Positions 19,189 through 29,471 of a stretch of 64,000 nt of DNA are shown here, piece after piece (within the stretch, counting starts at the first letter, position 1; every line of letters begins with the position of its first letter). The stretch spans positions 1 through 64,000 of the forward strand of contig NZ_BANX01000002.1 in the NCBI RefSeq assembly GCF_000334455.1, read 5' to 3'. Below the pieces are notes generated by a model. It was not told the origin of the DNA, made no database searches, and saw only the letters and a list, made by a program, of their open reading frames with translations. The DNA comes from Gordonia soli NBRC 108243. Lineage in GTDB: Bacteria; Actinomycetota; Actinomycetes; Mycobacteriales; Mycobacteriaceae. Position numbers and translations under genes: made by a program.

Positions 19189-19764
19189 GTGGGTGCCACC
19201 GACGACAACGATCAGGACGCCGAGGCGTCGAGGCCCGCGGAACCGACCACCGGCTCTCCGCAGACCGCCGGCCCGCGGCTGAGTCCGGTCCTGATCGCCA
19301 CGCTCGTCACCATCCCCGTCATGGTGATCGTGGCCTTCATCACCTACGCCGCGCTACGTCCCGACGACGCTCCGCCGATCGAGTCCTATCGCACCCAGGC
19401 CGCACCGCAGTGTCCGGCTTTTCTCGCGGCGCTGCCCGACACGTTCAAGGGATTCGGGACCAAGGCGGTGTCGGACTCCCAGGCGAGTTGGCCCAATTCC
19501 GAATCCGGCGGCGATCCGCTGGTGGTCCGCTGCGGCGTCGAACGACCCGCGGGCCTGGCGCCGACCAGCAATCTACAGGTCGTCCATCCGGTGCAGTGGT
19601 TCATCACCGACACCATCGACGGCGTCGGCCAGGCGTACGTGTGCGTCGATCATCGCCCCTACGTTGCGATCTGGGTCCCGGCCAATGCGGGCAACGGCCC
19701 CATCACCGACGTGTCGGCGCTGATCGACCGTGAGCTACCGCGCGCCCCACTGGATTTCGGGTGA
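19189..19764 (+). CDS. DUF3515 membrane-anchored protein
   Basis: This protein of about 191 residues has a short acidic cytoplasmic N-terminus, one membrane helix (LIATLVTIPVMVIVAFITYAA) and an exported domain. It contains paired cysteines (APQCPAFL and VRCGVERP) and VHPVQWFITDT. It resembles DUF3515 proteins found beside thiL and gpsA in mycobacteria (Rv2980 type), whose function is unknown. TAGGGT lies 13 nt before the GTG at 19189, so a leaderless message from that codon is likely. An in-frame GTG at 19159 is the alternative. In M. tuberculosis a ddl gene follows. Here gpsA follows directly. Confidence 0.75.
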   Translation: MGATDDNDQDAEASRPAEPTTGSPQTAGPRLSPVLIATLVTIPVMVIVAFITYAALRPDDAPPIESYRTQAAPQCPAFLAALPDTFKGFGTKAVSDSQASWPNSESGGDPLVVRCGVERPAGLAPTSNLQVVHPVQWFITDTIDGVGQAYVCVDHRPYVAIWVPANAGNGPITDVSALIDRELPRAPLDFG

Positions 19765-19793
19765 CCGACGATGCGGCGATCGCCACCGTCGGC

Positions 19794-20801
19794 TCAGTCG
19801 CGGTAGATCTCCGGCTTGATGCTGCGGCCCAATAGCGAGCTGATCGCCTCGGCCACCGACACCCCACCGTGGCAGACCTGGTGTACCGCGTCCGTGAGCG
19901 GCATCTCCACGCCGTGCTCGACCGCCAGTGCGCGTACCGAGGTGCACGACTTGACGCCCTCGGCGACCTGACCGTTGGTCGCCTCCTGGGCCTCCTCCAT
20001 GCTGGCCCCCTGCCCCAGGCGAGCGCCGAAGGTGCGGTTGCGGGACAGCGGCGACGAACACGTCGCGACCAGATCTCCGATGCCGGCGAGTCCGGCGAGG
20101 GTCTCGATGCGTGCACCGACGGCCACCGCCAGTCGGATGGTCTCGGCGAGACCCCGGGTGATGATCGTCGCCAACGTGTTCTGGCCGAAGCCCACTCCGC
20201 CGGCCATCCCGCAGGCAAGGGCGATGACGTTCTTGACCGCGCCCCCGATCTCACATCCGGCGACGTCGGTGTTCGTGTACGGACGGAAGTAGCCGGTCGC
20301 GAACGCTGTCTGCAGTCGTTCGCCGCGGACCTCGTCGCTGCAGGCGATGACGGTGGCCGCGGGCTGCCCTTCGGCCACCTCGCGCGCCAGGTTGGGTCCG
20401 GACAACACGGCGATCTGGCCCGCCGGGAAACCCGACACCTCGGCGATCACCTCGCTCATCCTGAGCAGGGTGTTGCTCTCGATCCCTTTGGCCAGCGAGA
20501 CCAGAGTCGCATCCGATTCCAGGTGCGGCAGCCAGTCCGACAGGTTGGCACGCAACGACTGCGACGGCACCGCGCACACCACGATGTCGGCTCCGTCGAG
20601 GACGGTCGCCACCTCGCTGGAGGCACGGAGTTCAGCGGGGAGGCTGATTCCCGACAGGTAGTCGCCGTTGGTGTGATCGGCGTCGATCTGCTCGGCCAAA
20701 GCGGGTCGGCGCGCCCAGATCGTCGTCGGGACCCCGGCATCCACCAGGACCTTGGCGGTGGCCGTCCCCCACGATCCCGCACCCATCACAGCTGCCCGCA
20801 C
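19794..20801 (-). CDS. gpsA: Glycerol-3-phosphate dehydrogenase [NAD(P)+]
   Basis: This 335-residue protein starts at the GTG at 20801 with AGGAG six bases upstream. It has the Rossmann motif [15 protein letters not shown], then [16 protein letters not shown], the catalytic-lysine region [15 protein letters not shown], and [17 protein letters not shown]. It reduces dihydroxyacetone phosphate to sn-glycerol-3-phosphate for phospholipid synthesis. It is divergent from fbiD, as in mycobacteria. The D-Ala-D-Ala ligase gene I would expect downstream is absent. Confidence 0.94.
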   Translation of the reverse strand: MRAAVMGAGSWGTATAKVLVDAGVPTTIWARRPALAEQIDADHTNGDYLSGISLPAELRASSEVATVLDGADIVVCAVPSQSLRANLSDWLPHLESDATLVSLAKGIESNTLLRMSEVIAEVSGFPAGQIAVLSGPNLAREVAEGQPAATVIACSDEVRGERLQTAFATGYFRPYTNTDVAGCEIGGAVKNVIALACGMAGGVGFGQNTLATIITRGLAETIRLAVAVGARIETLAGLAGIGDLVATCSSPLSRNRTFGARLGQGASMEEAQEATNGQVAEGVKSCTSVRALAVEHGVEMPLTDAVHQVCHGGVSVAEAISSLLGRSIKPEIYRD

Positions 20802-20917
20802 ATCAACTCCTCTGCCTGAAGCGATCGTTCCTGACACCCTAGTCGGCCGCCGCTCCCCGACCATGTGAATCCGTGCGCAGCCGGGCGGCGGTGGCAAATC
20901 CCTCACGGTCGTCCATG

Positions 20918-21730
20918 ATGGAGGGCATGCAGTGGGGCAGCCGACCCATCGGACCGATGGGACTCGAGGGTGTCGCGGCGGTGTTGGCGGTCAAGGACCT
21001 CGACTCCGCCAAGACCCGACTCGCCGCATCCCTGCGGGTCACCGGCCACTGTCGGCATCGCGCCGGCGGGACGGTGGGTGCGCACCGCGATCTGGTGCTG
21101 GCCATGCTCGCCGACACCATCGGGGCGCTGGGTGCCGCCGGTGTCGCCGACATCGCGGTGGTCACACCCGACGACGCCGTGCTGCGGGTGGCCGCCGAGG
21201 TCGGGGCGATCGGGATCCGGGAGCGGCCGGCCGTCGACCACGGCCACCGTCCGGTGCATGGAAAAGCACACAGCGACGGGTTCACGTCCCGCGGGGTCGA
21301 TCCCCTCAACCGCGCGTACGCCCAGGGTGCCATGGCGTTGTCGGCAGATCGCCCCGGTGTCCACACGATGGTCCTGGTCCAGGCAGACCTGCCCGCGGCC
21401 ACCCCGCGGAGTCTGCGGGAAGTGCTGGCTGCAGCCGCCGGGCACCGGCAGGCGGTACTCGGCGATCGGGACGGCACCGGGACAACTCTGTTGGTGCGCG
21501 ACGCATCGGAGAGCGCGCCACCGCGGTTCGGTGTGGACTCGCTGACCGCCCATATAAACGCCGGCGCAATCGATCTCGACCCGACGGGCCTGCTGTGGCC
21601 GGATCTGCGCACCGACGTCGACACCGCCACCGACCTGGACGCGGCACGGCTGCTCGGGCTCGGCCCCCGCACGATCGCGGTGCTGGATCCGTCGCAGCCC
21701 GGTGTCAGCGGCTCGGTGGATGCGTCATGA
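20918..21730 (+). CDS. fbiD: Phosphoenolpyruvate/2-phospholactate guanylyltransferase for coenzyme F420
   Basis: This protein of about 270 residues has the CofC/FbiD nucleotidyltransferase pattern: [16 protein letters not shown] at the N-terminus, then [20 protein letters not shown] and a C-terminal [18 protein letters not shown]. FbiD activates phosphoenolpyruvate (or 2-phospholactate) with GTP in F420 synthesis. Between gpsA and ppk it matches Rv2983. Starts at 20918 (ATG), 20927 (ATG) or 20873 are all possible; homology begins after residue 15. Its stop lies 7 nt before the likely ppk start, so the two genes may be cotranscribed. Confidence 0.87.
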   Translation: MEGMQWGSRPIGPMGLEGVAAVLAVKDLDSAKTRLAASLRVTGHCRHRAGGTVGAHRDLVLAMLADTIGALGAAGVADIAVVTPDDAVLRVAAEVGAIGIRERPAVDHGHRPVHGKAHSDGFTSRGVDPLNRAYAQGAMALSADRPGVHTMVLVQADLPAATPRSLREVLAAAAGHRQAVLGDRDGTGTTLLVRDASESAPPRFGVDSLTAHINAGAIDLDPTGLLWPDLRTDVDTATDLDAARLLGLGPRTIAVLDPSQPGVSGSVDAS

Positions 21731-21737
21731 TGGTGTG

Positions 21738-23921
21738 GTGAGCCCCGCCGACGACACCGTCACCCCTCCGATCCCGACGATCCCCGGTGCGCCGCCCGCA
21801 GCGACACTGGTGCCCGAGGAGTTCACCGATCTGCCCGAAGACCGCTATCTCAATCGCGAACTGAGCTGGCTGGACTTCAATTCGCGTGTTCTCGCACTCG
21901 CCGAGGACACCTCCCTGCCCCTGCTCGAACGCGCCAAGTTCCTGGCCATCTTCGCGTCCAACCTGGACGAGTTCTTCATGGTCCGCGTCGCGGGCCTCAA
22001 GCGGCGCGACGAGACCGGTCTCTCGGTGCGGTCCGCCGACGGGCTCTCACCACGGGAGCAGTTGCTGCGGATCGCCGGCCGCACCCAGACGATCGCCGAT
22101 CGCCATGCACGGGTGTTCCTCGACTCCGTCCGTCCCTCGCTGGCCGCGAACGACATCCACGTCGTGAGCTGGTCGGACCTGTCGGACGAACAGCGCGCGC
22201 GGATGGTCGAATACTTCCACGACGAGGTGTTCCCGGTGCTCACGCCGCTCGCGGTCGATCCGGCGCACCCGTTCCCCTACATCAGTGGACTGAGCCTGAA
22301 CCTCGCCGTCACGGTGCGTGATGCCGGTGAGGGCGGTGAACATTTCGCCCGCGTCAAGGTGCCCGACAACGTCAACCGTTTCGTTCGCGTCGACCGACTG
22401 CTCCCCGCGCCACCCCGTGCCGACGGCGAGCGTCCCTCGGTGGTCTTCCTGCCGATGGAGAATCTGATCGCGGCGAACCTGGGACAGCTGTTCCCGGGCA
22501 TGGAGATCGTCGAGACCCACGTCTTCCGCATCACCCGCAACGCGGACTTCGAGGTGGAGGAGGACCGGGACGAGGATCTCCTACAGGCGCTCGAACGTGA
22601 ACTCGCCCGTCGCCGGTTCGGCTCCCCGGTGCGCCTCGAGGTCGCCGACGACATGAGCGAGCACATGCTCGAACTCCTCCTGCGCGAGCTCGACGTCGAC
22701 CCCGGCGATGTGATCCAGGTGCCCGGGCTCCTCGATCTGTCGTGTCTGTTCGAGGTCTACGGTCTCGATCGGCCCCACCTCAAGGACCGCCCGTTCGTGC
22801 CCGCGACCCATCCCGCATTCGGCGAGCGCGAGACACCCAAGAGCGTCTTCTCCACACTGCGTGAAGGCGATGTGCTGGTGCACCATCCGTACGACTCCTT
22901 CTCCACCAGCGTGCAGCGGTTCATCGAACAAGCTGCGGCCGACCCCCAGGTACTGGCGATCAAGCAGACGCTGTACCGCACCTCCGGTGACTCGCCGATC
23001 GTCAACGCGCTCATCGACGCCGCCGCGGCGGGCAAGCAGGTGGTCGCGCTCGTGGAGATCAAGGCGCGGTTCGACGAGCAGGCGAACATCAAGTGGGCGA
23101 GGCAACTCGAGCAGGCCGGTGTCCACGTCGTCTACGGTCTCGTCGGCCTCAAGACGCACTGCAAGACGTGCCTGGTGGTCCGCCGCGAGGGCTCGACGAT
23201 CAAGCGCTACTGCCACATCGGGACCGGCAACTACAATCCCAAGACCGCCCGACTCTACGAGGACGTGGGCCTGCTGACCGCCTCCCCGGATGTGGGCGCC
23301 GACCTGACCGACCTCTTCAACACGCTCACGGGGTATTCGCGGAAGAAGGAGTACCGCAACATCCTGGTGGCCCCGCACGGGATTCGCGCCGGGATCATCG
23401 ATCGGATCCACACCGAGATCGAGCGCTTCCGCGACGGCGACGAGTCGGCGCGGATCCGGGTCAAGGCCAACGCACTCGTCGACGAGCAGGTGATCGATGC
23501 GCTGTATCGGGCCTCCCAGAGCGGGGTGCCGGTAGACGTGGTCGTCCGCGGCATCTGCGCGCTGCGTCCCGGCATGCCCGGCGTCAGCGAGAACATCGCG
23601 GTGCGATCGATCCTCGGCCAGTTCTTGGAACACTCACGGATTCTGCATTTCGGGTCGCAGAACGAGTTCTGGATCGGCAGTGCCGACATGATGCACCGCA
23701 ACCTCGACCGTCGGGTCGAGGTGATGGTCCAGGTACGGGACACCCGTCTGACCGCCGAGTTGGGTGACATCTTCGCGTCGGCGCTGGACGAGCGGACCCG
23801 GTGCTGGGTGCTGCAGTCCGACGGCAGCTGGGTCGCCTCCCCCGCCGCAGGCGAGGAGGTCCGCGACCACCAGCGCCAGATGATGCGCCGACACCGCCGA
23901 CAGTCGGACCAGGCAGGGTGA
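21738..23921 (+). CDS. ppk: Polyphosphate kinase 1
   Basis: With a GTG start at 21738 the protein is about 727 residues. Family signatures include [19 protein letters not shown] at the N-terminus, [15 protein letters not shown], and the catalytic histidine region [23 protein letters not shown]1 reversibly transfers the ATP gamma-phosphate to polyphosphate and autophosphorylates on histidine. An in-frame start at 21702 would overlap fbiD. mutT1 follows after 37 bp in the same direction, as in mycobacteria. Confidence 0.95.
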   Translation: MSPADDTVTPPIPTIPGAPPAATLVPEEFTDLPEDRYLNRELSWLDFNSRVLALAEDTSLPLLERAKFLAIFASNLDEFFMVRVAGLKRRDETGLSVRSADGLSPREQLLRIAGRTQTIADRHARVFLDSVRPSLAANDIHVVSWSDLSDEQRARMVEYFHDEVFPVLTPLAVDPAHPFPYISGLSLNLAVTVRDAGEGGEHFARVKVPDNVNRFVRVDRLLPAPPRADGERPSVVFLPMENLIAANLGQLFPGMEIVETHVFRITRNADFEVEEDRDEDLLQALERELARRRFGSPVRLEVADDMSEHMLELLLRELDVDPGDVIQVPGLLDLSCLFEVYGLDRPHLKDRPFVPATHPAFGERETPKSVFSTLREGDVLVHHPYDSFSTSVQRFIEQAAADPQVLAIKQTLYRTSGDSPIVNALIDAAAAGKQVVALVEIKARFDEQANIKWARQLEQAGVHVVYGLVGLKTHCKTCLVVRREGSTIKRYCHIGTGNYNPKTARLYEDVGLLTASPDVGADLTDLFNTLTGYSRKKEYRNILVAPHGIRAGIIDRIHTEIERFRDGDESARIRVKANALVDEQVIDALYRASQSGVPVDVVVRGICALRPGMPGVSENIAVRSILGQFLEHSRILHFGSQNEFWIGSADMMHRNLDRRVEVMVQVRDTRLTAELGDIFASALDERTRCWVLQSDGSWVASPAAGEEVRDHQRQMMRRHRRQSDQAG

Positions 23922-23958
23922 GAGATCTCGTAACCTTCGCTGCCTAGGATCACGTGCG

Positions 23959-24888
23959 ATGTCGAAGAACACGAAGACCGTGTGGGCCGCAGGCGGAGTC
24001 CTGTGGCGTCCGGGTGACGATGGCCGTGTGGAGGTCGGGCTGGTGCACCGCCCCCGCTACGACGACTGGACCCTGCCCAAGGGCAAGGCCGATCCCGGCG
24101 AGACGATGGTGGACACCGCTGTCCGCGAGCTCCGGGAGGAGACCGGATACGACGTGCGGCTGGGACGGCACCTACGGGACGTCGCCTACGATCTGCCCAA
24201 CAGCACTCGAAAGCGGGTGCGCTACTGGTCTGCTCGGGCGGTCGCCGGTCAGTTCCACAGCAACCACGAGGTCGATGAACTCCGATGGCTGAGCGTCGCA
24301 GATGCCGACACAGCTCTCAGCTACCGACTCGACAAGAAGATCCTGCGCGAGTTCGACCGGCTGCCCGCAGATCTCGACACCCTGCTGGTGGTCCGCCACG
24401 CCAAGGCGGGCCGGCGGTCACGCTATCGCGGCGACGACCGCCTGCGCCCGCTGGATCGGGACGGACGCCGCCAGGCCGAGGCTCTCGTCCCGCTGCTGTC
24501 CGCTTTCGGAGCGCAGACGTTGTACGCGGCCGATCGGGTCCGATGCCGGGACACCCTCGAGCCGCTCCGGCGTGCACTCGACGTCGACATCATCCCGGAA
24601 CCGGATCTGTCCGAAGAGGCGTACGCGGCCGACCCGACGATGGCACACCGGCGCATCCGTCGGATCGCCGAGCAATCCGACACTGTCGCCGCGGTGTGTA
24701 GTCAGGGCAAGGTGATCCCACCGTTGATGCGGTGGTGGTCCGATCACGACGGCTTGAGACTGCCGTCCGCACGCAACCGGAAGGGCAGCGTATGGGTCGT
24801 GTCGCTGCACGAGGGGCGATTGGTCGCCGCCGATCACATCGACAGCCCACTCCCGGACACCGATCACGGCGAGCTGGCCGGCACCTGA
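23959..24888 (+). CDS. mutT1: MutT1-type protein: Nudix hydrolase fused to a histidine phosphatase
   Basis: This 309-residue protein has two domains. The Nudix box is GKADPGETMVDTAVRELREETGYD (residues about 42-65, G-x5-E-x7-REUxEExG). The C-terminal half begins LLVVRHAKAGRRSRYRG, a SixA-like histidine phosphatase. In mycobacterial MutT1 the Nudix domain hydrolyses 8-oxo-dGTP and diadenosine polyphosphates, and the second domain removes phosphate. TAGGAT at 23945-23950 lies 14 nt before the ATG, again suggesting a leaderless mRNA. It lies directly after ppk. Confidence 0.88.
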   Translation: MSKNTKTVWAAGGVLWRPGDDGRVEVGLVHRPRYDDWTLPKGKADPGETMVDTAVRELREETGYDVRLGRHLRDVAYDLPNSTRKRVRYWSARAVAGQFHSNHEVDELRWLSVADADTALSYRLDKKILREFDRLPADLDTLLVVRHAKAGRRSRYRGDDRLRPLDRDGRRQAEALVPLLSAFGAQTLYAADRVRCRDTLEPLRRALDVDIIPEPDLSEEAYAADPTMAHRRIRRIAEQSDTVAAVCSQGKVIPPLMRWWSDHDGLRLPSARNRKGSVWVVSLHEGRLVAADHIDSPLPDTDHGELAGT

Positions 24889-25045
24889 CGGCGGTCAATC
24901 CGACTCAGTCATGAATCGTTGCGCTGCAACTGATTTCGGGCAGGTCGACAGCGAGACGGCGTAGCATCCGCGGCCGACGCGACCCGACCGGGAATCGTGG
25001 AGTCCGGAATCTGATGTAGGCACCCCATCGCAGCCCGGACAAGCA

Positions 25046-25080
25046 TCGGCCCCCGACGAGGGAAGTACGTCGGGGGCCGA
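25046..25080 (-). terminator. Terminator hairpin downstream of hupB
   Basis: TCGGCCCCCGAC (25046-25057) pairs perfectly with GTCGGGGGCCGA (25069-25080) across an 11-nt loop. It is 45 bp beyond the hupB stop. On the minus strand the stem is followed by TGCTTGTCC, a weak T-rich tract. Confidence 0.7.
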
Positions 25081-25092
25081 GCTGGGTTGCTT

Positions 25093-25132
25093 GTCGCGTC
25101 AGCGACAATTTTCGCGCTGTCGCGTCAGCGAC
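25093..25132. repeat. Two copies of a 14-bp hairpin at the hupB stop codon
   Basis: GTCGCGTCAGCGAC occurs at 25093-25106 and again at 25119-25132, a 26-bp period. Each copy is a 5-bp stem (GTCGC/GCGAC) with a TCA-containing loop. The second copy contains the hupB stop codon (25125-25127). The layout resembles the duplication at the degV stop. Confidence 0.8.
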
Positions 25133-25730
25133 GAGTCCGCTTGGCAGCGGTCTTCTTCGCCGGAGCCTTCTTGGCAGCCGTCTTCTTGGCCGGGGCCTTC
25201 TTGGCCGGAGCCTTCTTGGCGGCCGTTGTCGTCTTCTTGGCCGGAGCCTTCTTCGCCGCCGTGGTCTTCTTGGCGGCCGTCGTGGTCTTCTTCGCCGGAG
25301 CCTTCTTGGCGGCGGTGGTCTTCTTGGCCGCGGTGGTCTTCTTCGCCGCCGTCGTCTTCTTGGCCGCGGTGGTCTTCTTCGCCGCGGTCGACTTCGTCGG
25401 TGCGGCAGCGCTACTGCCACGCTTCACGGCCGGGCCGCTGGCGGACAGGCGCTGCTTGCCCGCGACGACTGCCTTGAACTGTGCGCCCGGACGGAACGCG
25501 GGAACCGAGGTGGCGCGGACCTTCACGGTCTCGCCGGTGCGCGGGTTGCGTGCGACGCGCGGGGCGCGGCGACGCTTCTCGAAGACACCGAAGCCGGTGA
25601 TGGTGACGCTCTCACCCTTGTTCACCGCACGCACGATGGTGTCGACGACCAACTCGACGGCCTGGGTCGCGGTCTTGCGATCAGCGTCGAGCTTCTTTGT
25701 CAGCTCGTCGATGAGCTCTGCCTTGTTCAT
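25125..25730 (-). CDS. hupB: HU-family nucleoid protein with Lys/Ala-rich tail
   Basis: This 201-residue protein starts at the ATG at 25730, with GGAGGTATCC directly upstream. Residues 1-90 are a standard HU fold: [14 protein letters not shown], then [21 protein letters not shown] with the DNA-binding arm. From about residue 110 to the end the sequence is PAKK, TAAKK and TTAAKK repeats. This histone-H1-like tail is typical of mycobacterial HupB. It compacts DNA and binds throughout the nucleoid. The tail is also repetitive at DNA level, so length variation between strains is likely. Confidence 0.96.
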   Translation of the reverse strand: MNKAELIDELTKKLDADRKTATQAVELVVDTIVRAVNKGESVTITGFGVFEKRRRAPRVARNPRTGETVKVRATSVPAFRPGAQFKAVVAGKQRLSASGPAVKRGSSAAAPTKSTAAKKTTAAKKTTAAKKTTAAKKTTAAKKAPAKKTTTAAKKTTAAKKAPAKKTTTAAKKAPAKKAPAKKTAAKKAPAKKTAAKRTRR

Positions 25731-25905
25731 GGATACCTCCGCAAGCTGTTCTGACCCATCTTCAAGGCCAGCTACCACCACACGGTAAACGTCGAATTCG
25801 AAAACGTCCATCTTCCACGCGGATTAACCAGGCGTGTTACGAAATCGACAGCGGAAAACGACTTCCGGGAAAGGCTCCGAGAACCCGAGCAGACACCCGC
25901 CGAGA

Positions 25906-26499
25906 TCACTGCGGCAGGGTCGCGGGCTTCCATCCGGGGCGGTCGGCCTCGAACTCGGAAATCGCGTCTACCTGGCGCAATGTCAGTCCGATGTCGTCGA
26001 GACCCTCCATCAGACGCCACCGCGTGTAGTCGTCAATCGCCAACGGCACCACGAGGTCTGCAGCCGTCACGGTCCGATCGGCAAGACTGACGGTGATTTC
26101 CAGCCCCGGCTGCTCCTCGAGCCGCTTCCAGAGCAACTCGACGTCGGACTGCTCCACCTGCGCCGCCACCAGACCCGCCTTACCGGCGTTGCCGCGGAAG
26201 ATGTCGGCGAACCGGGACGAGATGACCACCCGAAAGCCGAAGTCCGACAGCGCCCACACCGCGTGCTCGCGGGAGGACCCGGTTCCGAAGTCCGGTCCGG
26301 CCACCAGAACCGACCCGCGGCTCCACGGCTCGACGTTGAGGATGAAGTCGGGATCGCTGCGCCACCCGGCGAACAGTCCGTCCTCGAAACCGGTGCGGGT
26401 CACGCGCTTGAGGTACACGGCGGGGATGATCTGGTCGGTGTCGACGTTGCTGCGGCGCAGTGGCACACCGATGCCGGTGTGGGTGATGAAGGGCTCCAT
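25906..26499 (-). CDS. leuD: 3-isopropylmalate dehydratase, small subunit
   Basis: This 197-residue protein starts at the ATG at 26499 with GGAGAACTTCC upstream. Family motifs are [14 protein letters not shown] near the N-terminus and [17 protein letters not shown] near residue 72. LeuD pairs with LeuC to isomerise 2-isopropylmalate to 3-isopropylmalate in leucine synthesis. leuC lies upstream in the same direction, 102 bp away, so the two are probably one transcript. Confidence 0.95.
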   Translation of the reverse strand: MEPFITHTGIGVPLRRSNVDTDQIIPAVYLKRVTRTGFEDGLFAGWRSDPDFILNVEPWSRGSVLVAGPDFGTGSSREHAVWALSDFGFRVVISSRFADIFRGNAGKAGLVAAQVEQSDVELLWKRLEEQPGLEITVSLADRTVTAADLVVPLAIDDYTRWRLMEGLDDIGLTLRQVDAISEFEADRPGWKPATLPQ

Positions 26500-26601
26500 G
26501 GAAGTTCTCCGTACGGTCGGTCCATACCTTCTGGGTACGGACACCCGGGTTCGTCGGGTTCGATTCGGGCGGCGGCTCGGGCGTGCGCACCGCTCGGTGG
26601 G

Positions 26602-28050
26602 TCAACGGGCGACGGGCTCCAGATCGGCGGGGGCCGACAGGGTCCCGCGGATCGCGGTCGCAGCCGCGACCGCCGGTGACACCAGATGGGTCCGGCCGCC
26701 CTTGCCCTGCCTGCCCTCGAAGTTGCGGTTCGAGGTCGACGCGCACCGCTCCCCCGGCGCCAACTGATCGGGGTTCATGCCCAGGCACATCGAACATCCC
26801 GCCTGACGCCACTCGGCGCCGGCCGCGGTGAAGATCTCGCCGAGTCCTTCGTCCTCGGCCTGCGCGCGCACGCGCATGGAGCCCGGCACGATCAGCATCC
26901 GTAAGTTGTCGGCGATGTGGCGGCCGTCCAAGATCTCCGCCACCGCACGCAGATCCTCGATCCGGCCGTTGGTGCACGAGCCGACGAAGACCGTGTCCAC
27001 CGAGACATCCCGGAGCGGAGTGCCCGGGGTCAGGTCCATGTACTCCAACGCCTTTGCCGCGGACGTCGAGGCGGTCTCGTCGACCATCTCGGCGGGATCC
27101 GGGACCGAGGCGCCCAGCGGCGCACCCTGACCCGGGTTGGTGCCCCAGGTGACGAACGGCGTCAGCGTCGAGGCATCGATGTGCACCTCGGCGTCGAATT
27201 CGGCTCCCGGATCGGTGCGCAGGCTGTCCCAATAGGCCACGGCCGCATCCCAGTCGGCACCCGCCGGAGCGTGCGGACGCCCCTTCAGGAACTCGTAGGT
27301 GATGGCGTCGGGGGCGATCATCCCGGCGCGCGCACCGGCCTCGATCGACATGTTGCAGATGGTCATCCGGGCTTCCATCGACAGCTTCTCGATGGCGGAG
27401 CCGCGGTACTCGAGCACGTAGCCCTGTCCGCCGCCGGTACCGATCTTCGCGATCACCGCGAGGATCAGGTCCTTGCTCGTGACACCGGCCGGCAGTTCAC
27501 CGTCGACGGTGATGGCCATCGTCCGGAACGGACGCAGCGACAACGTCTGGGTGGCCATCACGTGTTCGACCTCGGAGGTACCGATGCCCATCGCGAGTGC
27601 GCCGAACGCCCCGTGGGTGGACGTGTGGCTGTCGCCACACACGACGGTCGTACCGGGCTGGGTGAGTCCGAGCTGCGGACCGACGACGTGGACGATGCCC
27701 TGCTCGGCGTCGCCCATCGGATGCAGGCGGATACCGAACTCGGCGCAATTGCGGCGCAATGTCTCGACCTGGGTCCGTGAGACCTCGTCGGCGATCGGCT
27801 TGTCGATGTCGACCGTCGGGACGTTGTGGTCTTCGGTGGCGATCGTGAGATCCGGGCGACGCACCGGGCGTCCGGCCAGACGCAGCCCCTCGAAGGCCTG
27901 CGGGCTGGTCACCTCGTGGACGAGATGGAGATCGATGTAGATGAGGTCGGGGTTCTGATTGCCTGCGGCGTCTTTCTCTCCGCGGACGACGACGTGGTCG
28001 TCCCACACCTTCTCGGCGAGTGTGCGCGGCGCGGTCGGGCTGTGACTCAT
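26602..28050 (-). CDS. leuC: 3-isopropylmalate dehydratase, large subunit
   Basis: This 482-residue aconitase-family protein has the iron-sulfur cluster cysteines in [14 protein letters not shown] and [12 protein letters not shown], plus [16 protein letters not shown] near residue 138. With LeuD it catalyses the second step of leucine synthesis. It starts at the ATG at 28050, 114 bp from the divergent IclR gene. That divergent pairing is conserved in mycobacteria, where the IclR protein is thought to control the leucine genes. Confidence 0.95.
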   Translation of the reverse strand: MSHSPTAPRTLAEKVWDDHVVVRGEKDAAGNQNPDLIYIDLHLVHEVTSPQAFEGLRLAGRPVRRPDLTIATEDHNVPTVDIDKPIADEVSRTQVETLRRNCAEFGIRLHPMGDAEQGIVHVVGPQLGLTQPGTTVVCGDSHTSTHGAFGALAMGIGTSEVEHVMATQTLSLRPFRTMAITVDGELPAGVTSKDLILAVIAKIGTGGGQGYVLEYRGSAIEKLSMEARMTICNMSIEAGARAGMIAPDAITYEFLKGRPHAPAGADWDAAVAYWDSLRTDPGAEFDAEVHIDASTLTPFVTWGTNPGQGAPLGASVPDPAEMVDETASTSAAKALEYMDLTPGTPLRDVSVDTVFVGSCTNGRIEDLRAVAEILDGRHIADNLRMLIVPGSMRVRAQAEDEGLGEIFTAAGAEWRQAGCSMCLGMNPDQLAPGERCASTSNRNFEGRQGKGGRTHLVSPAVAAATAIRGTLSAPADLEPVAR

Positions 28051-28145
28051 GGCTGTAACTCACATCTGTTCGGTCGCTTCGACACCTCGTCGGAGGTCGG
28101 GCTGTGGCCTCGACGTGCGTCGCCAGCATGGACATCTCACTATTT

Positions 28146-28173
28146 GGACAGCTAGTATCGTCCTATGGGACAG
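28146..28173. promoter_or_regulatory. Candidate operator: paired GGACAG sites around the IclR gene start
   Basis: GGACAG occurs at 28146-28151 and 28168-28173, 22 bp apart on the same strand. They flank TAGTAT (28153-28158), which lies 12 nt before the IclR ATG at 28165. Two sites on one DNA face, two turns apart, could bind the autoregulated IclR protein. Confidence 0.4.
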
Positions 28174-28899
28174 CATAGCTCATCGGCACCCGTCAGCGGA
28201 ATCGGCGTGCTCGACAAATCGGTGGCGGTTCTGCGGGCCATTGCGGAGGCACCGTGCAACCTCACCGAGCTCTGCGAACGCACCGGATTACCGAGGGCCA
28301 CCGCCCATCGCCTCGCCGTCGGTCTGGAAACGCACCGACTGCTGGCGCGCAACGCTTCTGGTCGATGGCAGCCCGGTGCCGCGCTGGGTGAGCTCGCCGC
28401 CTCCGCACACGATCCGGTGCGTGAGGCCGCCCTGATGGTGCTCCCCAGACTCCGTGAGATCACCGGGGAATCGGTGCAGATCTACCGGCGCGAGGGCTCC
28501 GAGCGTGTCTGCGTCGCCGCGGTCGAACCACCGACGGGACTGCGGGACACCGTTCCCGTCGGCACCCGGCTGCCCATGAGCGCCGGCTCGGCCGCCAAGG
28601 TGCTGCTGGCGTGGGCGGAGCCGTCGACACAACGCGCACTCCTGCACGACAGTGTGTTCGGCGAGCGAGCGCTGCACGAGATCCGCCGTCGCGGCTGGGC
28701 GCAGAGTGCGGGCGAACGCGCCGCGGGTGTCGCGAGCGTGTCAGCTCCCGTGCGTGACGCCGCTGGCGAGGTCGTCGCCGCGATATCGGTGTCGGGTCCG
28801 ATCGATCGGATGGGCCGACGTCCGGGCGCGCGGTGGGCGGCCGATCTCCTGGCAGCCGCCGATGCGATCCACAAACGCCTGCAGTCCACCCGCTCCTGA
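28165..28899 (+). CDS. IclR-family transcriptional regulator, divergent from leuCD
   Basis: This 244-residue protein has an N-terminal winged helix-turn-helix (LDKSVAVLRAIAEAPCNLTELCERTGLPRATAHRLAVGLE begins about residue 13). The C-terminal IclR effector domain includes AGSAAKVLLAW and GWAQSAGERAAGVASVSAPV. Divergence from leuC suggests it regulates leucine synthesis. The effector ligand is not known. TAGTAT 12 nt before the ATG suggests a leaderless mRNA. The next gene (split-barrel protein) follows on the same strand after 44 bp. Confidence 0.88.
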   Translation: MGQHSSSAPVSGIGVLDKSVAVLRAIAEAPCNLTELCERTGLPRATAHRLAVGLETHRLLARNASGRWQPGAALGELAASAHDPVREAALMVLPRLREITGESVQIYRREGSERVCVAAVEPPTGLRDTVPVGTRLPMSAGSAAKVLLAWAEPSTQRALLHDSVFGERALHEIRRRGWAQSAGERAAGVASVSAPVRDAAGEVVAAISVSGPIDRMGRRPGARWAADLLAAADAIHKRLQSTRS

Positions 28900-28943
28900 A
28901 CAACCGGGCGCCGCCTTCCGAGGCGGTCCGATACGGTGCGGGT

Positions 28944-29450
28944 ATGGGAGTCAACCAGCGCACACAGATCGTGATGTCCGACGAGGAGATCGCCGACTTC
29001 GTCGGCCGCAGCCGCACCGCGACCCTGGCCACCACGGGCCCTGACGGCAGCATCCACCTGGTGGCGATGTGGTACGGCGTCATCGACGGTGAGATCTGGT
29101 TCGAGACGAAGGCCAAGTCACAGAAGGCCGTCAACCTCAGGCGCAACGCGCGATGCTCGGTGCTGATCGAGGACGGCGACACCTACGACACCCTGCGCGG
29201 AGTCGCGTTCGAGGGAACCGCGGAGATCCTCGACGACCCCGAATCCTGTCTGCGCGTGGGTATCAGCGTGTGGGAGCGATACACCGGCCCGTACTCCGAC
29301 GAGGTGCGTCCCATGGTGGACGCGATGATGAACAAACGCGTGGCGGTCCGCGTCGCGGCCGACCGGGTGCGTTCGTGGGATCACCGCAAGCTCGGGCTGC
29401 CCGAGATGCCCGTGGCCGGTACCACGGCCCCTGCCGCGTCGACCGAGTAG
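28944..29450 (+). CDS. Pyridoxamine-5'-phosphate-oxidase-like split-barrel flavin/F420 protein
   Basis: This 168-residue protein has the split-barrel layout: FVGRSRTATLATTGPDGSIHLVAMWYGVIDGEIWFETKAKS at residues about 17-57. It resembles FDOR-B proteins, many of which use F420 or bind flavin, and its place after IclR matches Rv2991. No substrate can be assigned. TACGGT begins 12 nt before the ATG, so leaderless transcription is likely. An in-frame start at 28833 lies inside the IclR gene and is not supported. Confidence 0.78.
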   Translation: MGVNQRTQIVMSDEEIADFVGRSRTATLATTGPDGSIHLVAMWYGVIDGEIWFETKAKSQKAVNLRRNARCSVLIEDGDTYDTLRGVAFEGTAEILDDPESCLRVGISVWERYTGPYSDEVRPMVDAMMNKRVAVRVAADRVRSWDHRKLGLPEMPVAGTTAPAASTE

Positions 29451-29471
29451 GTCGACGCGACAGGTCGAGCG

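Noticed and set aside
24905..25420. Arg/Pro-rich frame on the minus strand overlapping the hupB tail
   Set aside because: It is an out-of-frame reading of the PAKK repeats of hupB.
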